Part shown: in pieces, positions 55,599-63,104 of the stretch
Layout of the letters: every line of letters begins with the position of its first letter
Numbering within the stretch: the stretch's first letter is position 1
NCBI GenBank assembly: GCA_020633465.1
Contig: JACKDN010000006.1
Location: 62,001-126,000 of the forward strand
Direction of reading: 5' to 3'
Length of the DNA stretch: 64,000 nucleotides
From: Myxococcales bacterium
GTDB taxonomy: Bacteria > Myxococcota_A > Bradymonadia > UBA7976 > UBA1532
Notes under the pieces: model-generated
Seen by the model: only the letters and a program-made list of their open reading frames with translations
Databases searched by the model: none
Told to the model about the DNA's origin: nothing
Position numbers and translations under genes: made by a program

Positions 55599-56618
55599 GT
55601 GACCCGCAACGAATGTCTCCACGCCGGCGGCGCCGTCTTCGACGGCGACGTCGTGCGCAGCCACGGCGATGCCGGGGCCGAGGTGCTCCACGCCGAGGGT
55701 GGCGCGCTGCTGGTGGCTCTGGGCCACCACGACCGCCTGCGCATCGCCGGACCGGACGCCGCCGGCTTCCTGAACCGGCTGCTGACCGTCGACGTGCTGC
55801 ACCTGGCGCCGGGCCAGGGCGCGCGGCCCTTCCTGCTGGACGCCAAGGGCAAGATCCTGTTGGCCTTTCACCTGCTGCGGGTCGACGAGCAGACGTACCT
55901 GGTCGAGTGCAGCGCGGGGCACGGCGAGGACGTCGCGGCGCGGCTGGACATGTTCCACTTCGGCGAGGCGCTGACCATCGAGCCCGTCGACGACGCCTTC
56001 ACGGTGATCACGCTGCAGGGCGGCGGCGCGGCCGGCGTGCTCGAAGCGCTCGACGTGCGGCCGCCCGAGGCGGCGTGGGCCCACGCCGAGGCGACGATCG
56101 CGGGCCACCCGGTGCGCGTGGCCCGCGTCGACCGCGCGGGGCTGCCCGGCTTCGACCTGTGGCTGGCGCCCGACGCCTTCGCCGCCGTCTGGCAGGCCGC
56201 GCGGGACGCCGGCGCGACACCCTCGGGTGTGGACGCGCTGGAGGTGCTGCGCGTCGACCACGGCGTGCCCGGCCACCCCAACGAGTTCGGCCCGCACGCG
56301 GTGCCGCTCGAGCTGAGCGTCGAGGACGGCTACACCGAGGGCAAGGGCTGCTATCCCGGGCAGGAGGTCATCGAGCGGACGCTGGCGCTGGGCCGTCCGG
56401 CGCGCCAGCTGCTGCGGCTGACGCTCGACGGCCCGGCCGACGTCGGGGCCGACCTGCTGAGCGAGGGCCGCGTCGCCGGCGTGCTGACCAGCGTGGCGAC
56501 GCGCCCGGACGGCGTCGTCGTGGGCCTGGCCCTGGTGAAGCGCAAGTACCTGGACGCCGAGGCGTTCACCTGCGGCGACGTCGCCGCCCACCCCCGAACC
56601 ACGAGCCCCGCCGCATGA
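55599..56618 (+). CDS. ygfZ: YgfZ-type folate-binding/iron-sulfur assembly protein
   Basis: A 339-residue protein of the GcvT-like YgfZ family. The fingerprint KGCYPGQEVIERT is clear, with the conserved cysteine. It opens with a barrel fold similar to aminomethyltransferase (GHHDRLRIAGPDAAGFLNRLLT). YgfZ/IBA57 supports tetrahydrofolate-dependent repair or synthesis of certain Fe-S clusters. GTG start with GGAGC upstream. The following gene overlaps by 4 bases. Confidence 0.9.
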   Translation: MTRNECLHAGGAVFDGDVVRSHGDAGAEVLHAEGGALLVALGHHDRLRIAGPDAAGFLNRLLTVDVLHLAPGQGARPFLLDAKGKILLAFHLLRVDEQTYLVECSAGHGEDVAARLDMFHFGEALTIEPVDDAFTVITLQGGGAAGVLEALDVRPPEAAWAHAEATIAGHPVRVARVDRAGLPGFDLWLAPDAFAAVWQAARDAGATPSGVDALEVLRVDHGVPGHPNEFGPHAVPLELSVEDGYTEGKGCYPGQEVIERTLALGRPARQLLRLTLDGPADVGADLLSEGRVAGVLTSVATRPDGVVVGLALVKRKYLDAEAFTCGDVAAHPRTTSPAA

Positions 56619-57313
56619 CCGAGTACGAGAAGTACATCCGCACTGCCGAGCTGCTGGCGCTGCAGAAGCCGCGCGACGCGCAGGTATGCCACGACGAGCT
56701 CGCTTTCCAGGTGGTGCACCAGGTCGAAGAGCTGTGGATGAAGCTGGCGCTGCAGGAGGTCGACCTGCTGGTCGAGCGCATCGACGCCGACCGACTGGTC
56801 GAAGCGATGGACGTACTGAAGCGGCTGCGCGAGATCCTGCGGCTGATGGCCGGGCAGATGGTGATCCTCGAGACCCTGTCGCCGCGCAGCTACTTCACCA
56901 TCCGCGGGGCGCTGGGGCGCGGCAGCGGCCAGGAGTCGCCGGGGTTCAACCAGATGCTCGAGACGCGGCGGCCCATCCGGCGGGCGCTGCGCGATCTGTT
57001 CGAGCGGCGGTCGGTGGATCTGCTGGCGCTGCACCGCGATCCCAGCGCCGATCCCGAGGTGTTCGCGCTCACCGAGGCGCTGGTCGACTACGACGAGGGC
57101 TTCCAGCACTTCCGCTACCGGCACCTGGCGCTGGTGCGCCGCATCATCGGGGGCCGCACGCCTTCGCTGAAGGGCGCGCCCGCCGAGCTGCTCGAGCACG
57201 GGGTGCGGCAGTCGTTCTTCCCCGAGCTGTGGCAGGTGCGCGAGGCGCTGTTCCGCGACTTCACGCCGGGGCGGCCGCTGTTCGACGACACCGATCCGCC
57301 GGGCGCGCACTGA
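56615..57313 (+). CDS. Tryptophan 2,3-dioxygenase-like haem protein (divergent)
   Basis: A 232-residue helical protein matching the TDO family: YEKYIRTAELLALQKP, FQVVHQVEELWMKLALQE (active-site helix with the catalytic-type His), ETLSPRSYFTIRGALGRGSGQESPGF (TDO consensus SFRxxxGxxSGxQS) and FQHFRYRHLALVRRIIG, where the His of FRYRH matches the haem ligand. True TDOs then read GTGGSSG for substrate binding; here it is TPSLKGAPAELL, and the protein is about 40 residues shorter. It may act on another indole or as a sensor. ATG overlaps ygfZ; the stop shares one base with the next gene. Confidence 0.8.
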   Translation: MTEYEKYIRTAELLALQKPRDAQVCHDELAFQVVHQVEELWMKLALQEVDLLVERIDADRLVEAMDVLKRLREILRLMAGQMVILETLSPRSYFTIRGALGRGSGQESPGFNQMLETRRPIRRALRDLFERRSVDLLALHRDPSADPEVFALTEALVDYDEGFQHFRYRHLALVRRIIGGRTPSLKGAPAELLEHGVRQSFFPELWQVREALFRDFTPGRPLFDDTDPPGAH

Positions 57314-58662
57314 TGGCGAAGGACTGGGAGCGCCTCGGCGGCGAGACGGGCAAGAAGGTCGACACCAGTCGCCTGGGGCGGGCCATGCGCCTGGGCCGCC
57401 TGGGCGCGCGCTTCGCGGGCTCGGCGATCAAGGCCGGCCTGTCGCGGCGCGGCGACGACGAGGGCGAGGGCCTCGACACGATGGCGCGCGCGGCGATGAA
57501 GAACGCCGAGCACATCGTGGACGTGATGGGCCAGATGAAGGGCGCCGCCATGAAGGTCGGCCAGCTTCTGTCGGCCGATCCCGACCTGGTGGCGCCCGAG
57601 TTCGCCGACGCCCTGACGCGGCTGCAGCGCGAGGCGCCGCCGATGACCTTCCAGACGGTCAGCGAGGTCATCGAGGGCGCGCTCGACCGCCCGCTGTCCG
57701 ACGTGTTCCGCTTCTTCGACCCCACGCCGCTGGGCGCCGCGAGCATCGGCCAGGTGCACCGCGCGACGCTGTTCGACGGGCGCGAGGTGGCGGTCAAGGT
57801 GCAGTACCCGGGCATCGCCGACAGCCTCGACAGCGACCTGCGCAACCTGGCCGGGCTGATGAAGTTCAGCCGCGTGTTCATGACCAAGGACCGCGCCGAC
57901 GCCTTCGTGAAGGAGGCACGCGAGGCCATCCTCATCGAGGCCGACTACACGCGCGAGGCCGCCAACCTGGCGCGCTTCCGCGAGCTGTTGGCCGACTGGC
58001 CCGACGTCGTGGTGCCCGAGCCCGTGCCCGAGCTCAGCCGCGCCAACCTGCTGGTGATGCAGTTCGTCGAGGGATCGAAGTTCGACGACGCCGTCATCGC
58101 CATCGAGGACCGCGACCGCCGCAGCGCCCTGGTGTCCCGCTTCGTCGAGCTGTTCGTGTTCATGTTCCACGAGCTGAACGAGCTGCACGCCGATCCGCAC
58201 CCGGGCAACTTCATGCTGACGCCCGACCAGCGCATCGTGCTGCTCGACTTCGGCTGCATCCGCGCCTTCCGGCCCGAGCTGGCCGACGGCGTGCTCGAGA
58301 TGCTGGTCGCCTTCTGGGACGACGACATGGAGGCGCTCGCCGCCATCTTCCGCCGCTTCGGCTTCGGCCGCGAGGGCATGGTGTACCCCGACGCCGAGGT
58401 GCTGCGGACGTACCACCGGATGATCCTCGAGCCCCTGCTGGTGGACGCCCCCTTCAACTTCTCGACCTTCAGCGTGCACCAGAAGGCGCGCGCCTTCATC
58501 CGGCAGCACCCGAGCTTCCTGAAGATGGTCCCGCCCGCCGAGCTGCTGCTGTACTTCCGGGTGATCGCGGGCGTGAAGGGCCTGCTGACGCGCATCGACG
58601 CCGACGTGAACCTGCGAGCGATGGCCGAGGCGACCTGCCGGCACCGGGGGATCCTGCCGTGA
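57313..58662 (+). CDS. UbiB/AarF (ABC1/ADCK) atypical kinase-like protein
   Basis: A 449-residue member of the UbiB family, which supports quinone biosynthesis. Hallmarks: KVGQLLSADPDLV (KxGQ), LGAASIGQVHRA (Ala-rich loop replacing the glycine loop), EVAVKVQYPG (lysine), LHADPHPGNFML (catalytic Asp and Asn) and VLLDFGCIR. The N terminus is basic and helical. ATG shares a base with the preceding stop (TGATG). Its C terminus (CRHRGILP) recurs, altered, in the short duplicated junction that follows. Confidence 0.93.
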   Translation: MAKDWERLGGETGKKVDTSRLGRAMRLGRLGARFAGSAIKAGLSRRGDDEGEGLDTMARAAMKNAEHIVDVMGQMKGAAMKVGQLLSADPDLVAPEFADALTRLQREAPPMTFQTVSEVIEGALDRPLSDVFRFFDPTPLGAASIGQVHRATLFDGREVAVKVQYPGIADSLDSDLRNLAGLMKFSRVFMTKDRADAFVKEAREAILIEADYTREAANLARFRELLADWPDVVVPEPVPELSRANLLVMQFVEGSKFDDAVIAIEDRDRRSALVSRFVELFVFMFHELNELHADPHPGNFMLTPDQRIVLLDFGCIRAFRPELADGVLEMLVAFWDDDMEALAAIFRRFGFGREGMVYPDAEVLRTYHRMILEPLLVDAPFNFSTFSVHQKARAFIRQHPSFLKMVPPAELLLYFRVIAGVKGLLTRIDADVNLRAMAEATCRHRGILP

Positions 58663-58772
58663 GCGCGCCCACCGAGAGCGCCGTGCCCGACGCCGCGCAT
58701 CACGCCGTGAGTACACCCACCGAGATCGCGGTGCCCGGCGCCGCGCACCGCCGCCGAGGCATCACGCCGTGA
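58659..58772 (+). CDS. Small ORF formed by duplication of the ubiB-NUDIX junction
   Basis: The 37-codon frame starts with GTG overlapping the ubiB-like stop (GTGA) and ends in a TGA overlapping the NUDIX GTG. It reads MSAPTESAVPDAAHHAV, then STPTEIAVPGAAHRRRGITP. The first and second parts both resemble the NUDIX N terminus (MSTPTDVPVRDAA), and the end resembles the kinase C terminus (CRHRGILP). GTG codons recur at 58659, 58707 and 58769. It may be a tandem duplication of the gene junction with no function. Confidence 0.4.
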   Translation: MSAPTESAVPDAAHHAVSTPTEIAVPGAAHRRRGITP

Positions 58773-59626
58773 GTACCCCGACCGACGTGCCGGTGCGCGA
58801 CGCCGCGACCGTGCTGCTGCTGCGCGGCGACAACCCCGCCGAGGTGTTCCTCGTCCGCCGCACGCGCAAGGCCGCCTTCATGGCCAACGCGATGGTGTTC
58901 CCCGGCGGCCGCCTCGACGACGCCGACGCCGACGACGCCCTCGCCGCCCGCTGCGACCTCAGCCGCGCCGAAGCCGCCGCGCGCCTCGACCTGGACGACG
59001 GCGCCCGCGCCCTCGCCCTGCTGATCGCCGGCGTGCGCGAGACCTTCGAAGAGGCCGGCGTCCTGCTCGCCCGCCGCGGCGACGCGCCCCTGACCTTCAC
59101 CGATCCGACCGAGGCCGCGCGCTTCGACGCGCACCGCGACGCGCTCAACGCCGGCGAGACGACGCTGACCGCCATCGCCGAGGCCGAGGACCTCACCCTC
59201 GCGACCGCCGACCTGCGCTACCAGGCGCGCTGGATCACGCCGCCCATCGAGAAGCGCCGCTTCGACGCACGCTTCTTCGCGGTGCGCACGCCGGCCGGCC
59301 AGCGGCCGCTGCACGAGGGGGTGGAGACGACCGCCAGCGCATGGATGACTCCGCGGGCGACGGTGAGCGCGTACCGCGCCGGCGACCTGGAGCTGGCCCC
59401 CCCTACCCTGCGCATCCTCGACGAGCTCGCCGCGCTGGGCAGCGTCGAGGCGATCCTGGCGCACCGCGTCACGGCCCCGGCCGCGATCCAACCGCAACCC
59501 ACCTTCGTCGACGGCGCCCTGCACCTGCTGCTGCCCGGGGATCCCGCCTTCGATCCGCCGGGCGCCGCCCCCAACCGCATCGTCCTGCGCGACGGCCGCT
59601 GGCACAGCGAGGGCCGCGGGTACTGA
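58769..59626 (+). CDS. NUDIX hydrolase
   Basis: A 285-residue enzyme with NUDT19-like form. AFMANAMVFPGGRLDDADAD begins the NUDIX box; an insertion follows and the catalytic part is GVRETFEEAGVLLA (RExxEExG). Such enzymes hydrolyse nucleoside diphosphate-linked compounds including CoA derivatives; substrate unknown. GTG start chosen because it opens the repeated N-terminal MSTPT motif. The last 29 bases (from 59599) reappear at 60594. Confidence 0.9.
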   Translation: MSTPTDVPVRDAATVLLLRGDNPAEVFLVRRTRKAAFMANAMVFPGGRLDDADADDALAARCDLSRAEAAARLDLDDGARALALLIAGVRETFEEAGVLLARRGDAPLTFTDPTEAARFDAHRDALNAGETTLTAIAEAEDLTLATADLRYQARWITPPIEKRRFDARFFAVRTPAGQRPLHEGVETTASAWMTPRATVSAYRAGDLELAPPTLRILDELAALGSVEAILAHRVTAPAAIQPQPTFVDGALHLLLPGDPAFDPPGAAPNRIVLRDGRWHSEGRGY

Positions 59627-59627
59627 G
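59599..59627. repeat. 29-bp direct repeat, left copy
   Basis: The 3' end of the NUDIX gene, starting CTGGCACAGC and ending GTACTGAG, is repeated exactly at 60594-60622. The bases after both copies are also related (GGCGCCG, then GT-rich). Confidence 0.85.
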
Positions 59628-59733
59628 GGGGCGGAGGACCGCGGCGCCGTGTAGGCGGGGTCGGGGTCGGCTGGGTCGGGCGGCCACCCACCGATCGGAC
59701 TCGGCCCGCGCGCCGGAAGCACCGCCCCCGCGT

Positions 59734-59762
59734 TTGACACACCCGCGCGCTGGCAGTACCCC
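59734..59762 (+). promoter_or_regulatory. Promoter of the AbrB/PIN module
   Basis: TTGACA (59734-59739) matches the -35 consensus exactly; 17 bases on, TACCCC is a weak -10. Transcription would begin within a few bases of the start ATG at 59771, where no ribosome binding site is seen, so the mRNA may be leaderless. Confidence 0.45.
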
Positions 59763-59791
59763 TTACCATCATGGTGCGCGAAATTACCATC
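59763..59791. promoter_or_regulatory. Putative autorepression site over the antitoxin start codon
   Basis: TTACCATC occurs at 59763 and 59784, 21 bases apart, and ACCAT-C-ATGGT (59765-59775) is a perfect short palindrome on the start codon. This fits an AbrB/MazE-like antitoxin binding its own operator. Confidence 0.45.
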
Positions 59792-60043
59792 GACGCCGCC
59801 GGGCGGCTCGTCATCCCCAAGTCGATGCGCGAACGCCTGCATCTCACCGCCGGCACGCGGCTGTACATCAGCGAGGAAGGTGACCACCTCCTCATCTCGC
59901 CGGCACGTCCCGAGCCCGCGCTGGTCGAACGAGACGGGGTCCTCGGCATCGACGTCGGCGGGAACGCCGGGCGCCTCGCCGATCATGAGCAGGCGCGCGA
60001 CGAGCGGCTGCGGGACTTGATCGATTACGCGCTGCGACGGTGA
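59771..60043 (+). CDS. AbrB/MazE-type antitoxin
   Basis: A 90-residue protein whose first 45 residues are a SpoVT/AbrB swapped-hairpin DNA-binding domain (EITIDAAGRLVIPKSMRERLHL...GTRLYI). The tail (RPEPALVERDGVLGID, then DERLRDLIDYALRR) would wrap the toxin. The stop overlaps the toxin start (GTGA). Less GC-rich in style than the neighbouring housekeeping genes, as common for mobile modules. Confidence 0.85.
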   Translation: MVREITIDAAGRLVIPKSMRERLHLTAGTRLYISEEGDHLLISPARPEPALVERDGVLGIDVGGNAGRLADHEQARDERLRDLIDYALRR

Positions 60044-60495
60044 AGGTCGCGTTCGACACGTCCGTGCTGGTCGCCGCCAGCATCGTCGGCCACCCCCACG
60101 AAGCCAGGGCGCTCGCCTGGGTGCAAGCCGCCCGGCGCGGCGAGATCGAAGGTGCGGTGAGCACGCACGCGCTCGCCGAGACCTGGGCAACGCTCACCGC
60201 GCTCCCCGTCGAGCCCCGCGTCGCGCCGACCGCTGCCGCGCGGGTGGTCGAGCGACTCGAAGAGCACCTCGAGGTGCTCGAGATCTCGACCGCGGTGTAT
60301 CGAGAAGCGATCCGTCGATGCGCGGACCGCGGCCACCGCTCCGGCGCCCTGTACGACGCCCTCCATCTCGTCACCGCCGAACACTGGCGGGCCGACGTCA
60401 TGCTCACCTTCAACACGGCGCACTTCACCCGGCTTGCTCGCGAGGAAGGGCCGCGGGTGCTGGCACCACCGGATCCGCCGAGCGTTCTGCGCTGA
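60040..60495 (+). CDS. PIN-domain toxin (VapC-like)
   Basis: A 151-residue PIN ribonuclease. MKVAFDTSVLVAASI holds the first acidic residue (Asp6), LAETWATL the Glu, and YDALHLVTAEHW the third Asp; TFNTAHF follows. VapC toxins cleave tRNA or rRNA. GTG start overlaps the antitoxin stop. The four acidic positions are present, so it should be active. Confidence 0.87.
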   Translation: MKVAFDTSVLVAASIVGHPHEARALAWVQAARRGEIEGAVSTHALAETWATLTALPVEPRVAPTAAARVVERLEEHLEVLEISTAVYREAIRRCADRGHRSGALYDALHLVTAEHWRADVMLTFNTAHFTRLAREEGPRVLAPPDPPSVLR

Positions 60496-60593
60496 CGACG
60501 GACTCGCCGTCGCCCGTTGCCAGACCCGAGCAGCAGGCGACGCGATGGCGCCGCCGATCCCGTGTTCAGATTTGGGGGCACCAGAAGCAGCCC

Positions 60594-60622
60594 CTGGCAC
60601 AGCGAGGGCCGCGGGTACTGAG
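60594..60622. repeat. 29-bp direct repeat, right copy
   Basis: An exact copy of 59599-59627, about 1 kb away, lying beyond the AbrB/PIN module. The pair encloses a segment of about 970 bases, as left by an integration or duplication event. Confidence 0.85.
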
Positions 60623-60705
60623 CGCGCGGACAGACGCGGCGCCGCGTGGGCGTCGTCGTGGTCGTCGTGGTCGGCCCGAGACGCTGCAGGACAGGCCCCG
60701 CCCGG

Positions 60706-60734
60706 TTGACCAGGCAGCCTGGTCAGACTACCGT
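60706..60734 (+). promoter_or_regulatory. Promoter with embedded palindrome for the Phd/PIN module
   Basis: TTGACC (60706) and TACCGT (60729), spacing 17, flank a perfect palindrome TGACCAGG-CAG-CCTGGTCA (60707-60725). The dyad in the promoter spacer is a plausible operator for the Phd antitoxin. Confidence 0.55.
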
Positions 60735-60750
60735 TTCGGAGGAGGCCGCC

Positions 60751-61008
60751 ATGTCGCATCCGATCCGCACCGTGAACGTTCAGGACGCGAAGACGCACCT
60801 CTCGCGCCTGCTGCGCGCCGTCGAAGCCGGCGAGGAGATCGCGATCGCGCGCGCAGGCACCGTCATCGCCCGGCTGGTACGGGCCGAGCAGCCAACGCAG
60901 CGCACGTGGGGCGGCCTCGAGGGTTGGGTGCAGATGGGCGAAGACGCGTTCGCACCGCTTACCGACGCCGAGGCCGACGAGTGGGACGAGGGGCCTCTCG
61001 AACCTTGA
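60751..61008 (+). CDS. Phd/YefM-type antitoxin
   Basis: An 85-residue protein starting MSHPIRTVNVQDAKTHLSRLL (Phd motif VNVxDAKxxLSRLL), then EIAIARAGTVIARLVR, typical of Phd antitoxins. The C-terminal tail (DEWDEGPLEP) is acidic and suits binding to the basic toxin cleft. GGAGGAGG lies 5-12 bases upstream of the ATG. The stop overlaps the toxin's TTG. Confidence 0.88.
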   Translation: MSHPIRTVNVQDAKTHLSRLLRAVEAGEEIAIARAGTVIARLVRAEQPTQRTWGGLEGWVQMGEDAFAPLTDAEADEWDEGPLEP

Positions 61009-61394
61009 AGCCCGTCCTGCTCGATACCCACGTGTTCGTCTGGGCCCTCACCGCCACCGAGCGCGTGCCCGAGGCGGCGTGGCCCATCCTCCGGGATCCG
61101 GAGCGTCGGCTGCTGCTCAGCGTGGCGAGCGCCTGGGAGTTGGCAGTGAAGTCAGCCCGTGGCCGCATTCGACTGCCCGGTGGCGTCGCCCGCTTCGTCG
61201 CCGAGGGCTGCCGTCGAAGCGGGGTCGACCTGCTCGGCGTCGATCTCGAACACGCCGCCGCGGTCGAGCGCCTGCCTCATCACCACCGTGATCCCTTCGA
61301 CCGGATGCTCGTCGCGCAGGCGCAGGCCGAGGGCTTCGCGCTGCTCACCTACGACCGGGCGTTGGACGCCTACGACGTCGATCGCGTGGGATGA
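61005..61394 (+). CDS. PIN-domain toxin (VapC-like), partner of Phd
   Basis: A 129-residue PIN protein: MKPVLLDTHVFVWALTATERV (Asp of the active site), SVASAWELAVKSARGRI (Glu), HHHRDPFDRMLVAQAQAEG (Asp) and LLTYDRALDAYDV. The start is a TTG at 61005 overlapping the antitoxin stop (TTGA), and it gives the usual VapC N terminus. Complete and likely active. Typical VapC class paired with Phd antitoxins. Confidence 0.88.
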   Translation: MKPVLLDTHVFVWALTATERVPEAAWPILRDPERRLLLSVASAWELAVKSARGRIRLPGGVARFVAEGCRRSGVDLLGVDLEHAAAVERLPHHHRDPFDRMLVAQAQAEGFALLTYDRALDAYDVDRVG

Positions 61395-61489
61395 GCAGAG
61401 ATGAGCGTCGATTCTGGGCGCGTCGCCCGGCACACCGCTGTTTGCATTCCTCACCTGCCGGTCTCACCCTCGGCCTAAGGGAGGTCCGC

Positions 61490-61750
61490 ATGGCGACCGC
61501 GACGATGTCGACGAAGGGCCAGATCGTCATTCCCCGCGCCTTGCGCGAGCAGCTCGGGTGGGCCGCGGGCACCACGCTGAAGGTCGAGGTGCAGGGCAGC
61601 GCGCTCGTATTGAGGACGACCCCCGCGGTCGAGCCCACCACCGTCGACGACTTGCTCGGGTGCCTCCCCTACGACCGCCGGGCCAAGACGATCGAGGAGA
61701 TGGACCAGAGTGTCGCCGCCGGCGCCCGAGCGAGCGACGCCTCGCGATGA
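61490..61750 (+). CDS. AbrB-family antitoxin (VapB-like)
   Basis: An 86-residue protein with the AbrB domain at the start (MATATMSTKGQIVIPRALREQLG...GTTLKVEV). The tail (VDDLLGCLPYDRRAKTIEEMDQSV) is a typical toxin-binding segment. GGGAGG precedes the ATG. Its partner toxin is broken, which makes it a solitary antitoxin. Confidence 0.85.
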   Translation: MATATMSTKGQIVIPRALREQLGWAAGTTLKVEVQGSALVLRTTPAVEPTTVDDLLGCLPYDRRAKTIEEMDQSVAAGARASDASR

Positions 61751-62057
61751 CCGCCCTCGACACCCACGTAACTCGTGCGCCTCCTGACGCGAGACGACCC
61801 GCAGCAGGCCGCCGTCGCCGCCGAGGTGATGCGCGGCGAAGACCTCTTCGTCTCGAAGACCGTGTTGCTCGAGCTCGAGTGGGTCCTCCGGTTCACCTAT
61901 CGATTCGAGGCGGCGGCGATCAACCGCGCGCTGCGGGGGCTGTTAGGGCTGCCCACGCTCACCGTCGAGGACAGCGCCACGGTGCTGGACGCTCTCGACG
62001 CCCACGCCGCCGGCCTGGACTTCGCGGACGCCCTGCATCTGGCCGCCAGCCCAAAGG
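61747..62057 (+). pseudogene. Broken PIN-domain toxin (third VapC)
   Basis: MTALDTHV at 61747 opens a VapC in the antitoxin's overlap (ATGA), then one extra A near 61770 shifts the frame. The continuation (LVRLLTRDDPQQAAVAAEVMRG...LLELEWVLRFTYRF...DFADALHLAAS) is a good PIN core with its acidic residues. After LAAS (about 62050) homology stops, before the usual 25-30 C-terminal residues. The truncation lies where the transposon sequence appears to begin. Confidence 0.72.
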
Positions 62058-62297
62058 TGTTGCCGAGCAGGCTATCCGATGCCGGTCCGCGCAGCCTGCC
62101 TGATGGACGCCGCGGCTCGAAGCGAGCACCGCCACGATGGACACCCAACCGATCGGTGAAACGGCGCCACGGCCGATGCCCACCGCCGGCTGGCGTGCGG
62201 CACCACGATAGAGATGGACGTCAGGAGGCTGGCAGCGTGGCGCCAGCGAGGATGGGCACCGCGGCGGTGGAGGGCGCCGCCGGGGCGGCGATGGCCG

Positions 62298-63104
62298 TCA
62301 GTGCTTGTGCACGTTGGCGACGCGCAGGAGCAACTCGCGGTCGACCTGGGCGTGCTGGCCGCGGGCGGCGGCTTTGAGGGCGGCGGTGGCGATGCGATCG
62401 ACGTCGCGGAGGCGACCGCCGCAGGCCTCGTGGAGGAGGGCGAGGGCGTCGGAGCTGAAGAGCATCCGCTCGGTGCCGGCGAGGCGGAGACGGTGGCGCA
62501 CGTAGGCGGTGGTGTCGCCGGGCTCCGGCTCGGGCAGCCGCAGCCGGGTGTGGATCCGGCTCCAGAGCGAACGGTTGTGCCGGACGGTCATCCGGTCCCA
62601 CAGATCGGGCAAGCCGGCGAGCACGAGCGTTAGGAGCGGGCGCGAGTCCCACTCGTGGTTGGCGAGGATGTGCAGGTGATCGAGGACGTCCTGGTGCAGC
62701 AGGTGCGCCTCGTCGATCACGAACACGGGGTGCAGCTGCTCGCAGCTCAGCTCGTTGACGTACTCGCCGAGCGCGTTGAACACACCGGCGGCGGTCGCCT
62801 TCGGGTTCAGTCCGATCGCTCGACAGATGTGGCGGTAGAAGTCGCGTCGTCCGAGGGTCGCGTTGTGGCAGTAGGTGAGGCGCACAGGGCGGTTGCTCAG
62901 CCGGTGACGCAGCACCCGCAGAACGCAGCTCTTGCCCTGGCCGGCCTCACCGACGATCAGGATGCCGGTCTGCCGCTCCTCGATCGCCTCGACGACCTCG
63001 TCCACGGCCGCTTCCTTGGCGGCCGTGAGCCAGAGATCCTGGTCGGCGATGCTCTTGCCGAAGGGCGCGAGGCGCAGCTCGAAGTGGTCGAGCCAGTACA
63101 TCAT
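62298..63104 (-). CDS. AAA+ ATPase transposition helper (ExeA/TniB-like)
   Basis: A 268-residue P-loop ATPase. YWLDHFELRLAPFGKS is the ExeA-type opening; Walker A is VGEAGQGKSC, Walker B VFVIDEAHLL and a sensor region LVLAGLPDLWDRM. The end, DVDRIATAALKAAARGQ, is typical of transposon helpers (IS21 IstB, TniB, MuB family). It should select target sites and activate the transposase. ATG at 63104 overlaps the transposase stop (ATGA). Confidence 0.85.
   Translation of the reverse strand: MMYWLDHFELRLAPFGKSIADQDLWLTAAKEAAVDEVVEAIEERQTGILIVGEAGQGKSCVLRVLRHRLSNRPVRLTYCHNATLGRRDFYRHICRAIGLNPKATAAGVFNALGEYVNELSCEQLHPVFVIDEAHLLHQDVLDHLHILANHEWDSRPLLTLVLAGLPDLWDRMTVRHNRSLWSRIHTRLRLPEPEPGDTTAYVRHRLRLAGTERMLFSSDALALLHEACGGRLRDVDRIATAALKAAARGQHAQVDRELLLRVANVHKH

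Noticed and set aside
61775..62377. A 200-residue protein starting at 61775
   Set aside because: The first 90 residues are the frameshifted PIN toxin, and the rest reads into the transposon edge as low-complexity basic sequence.
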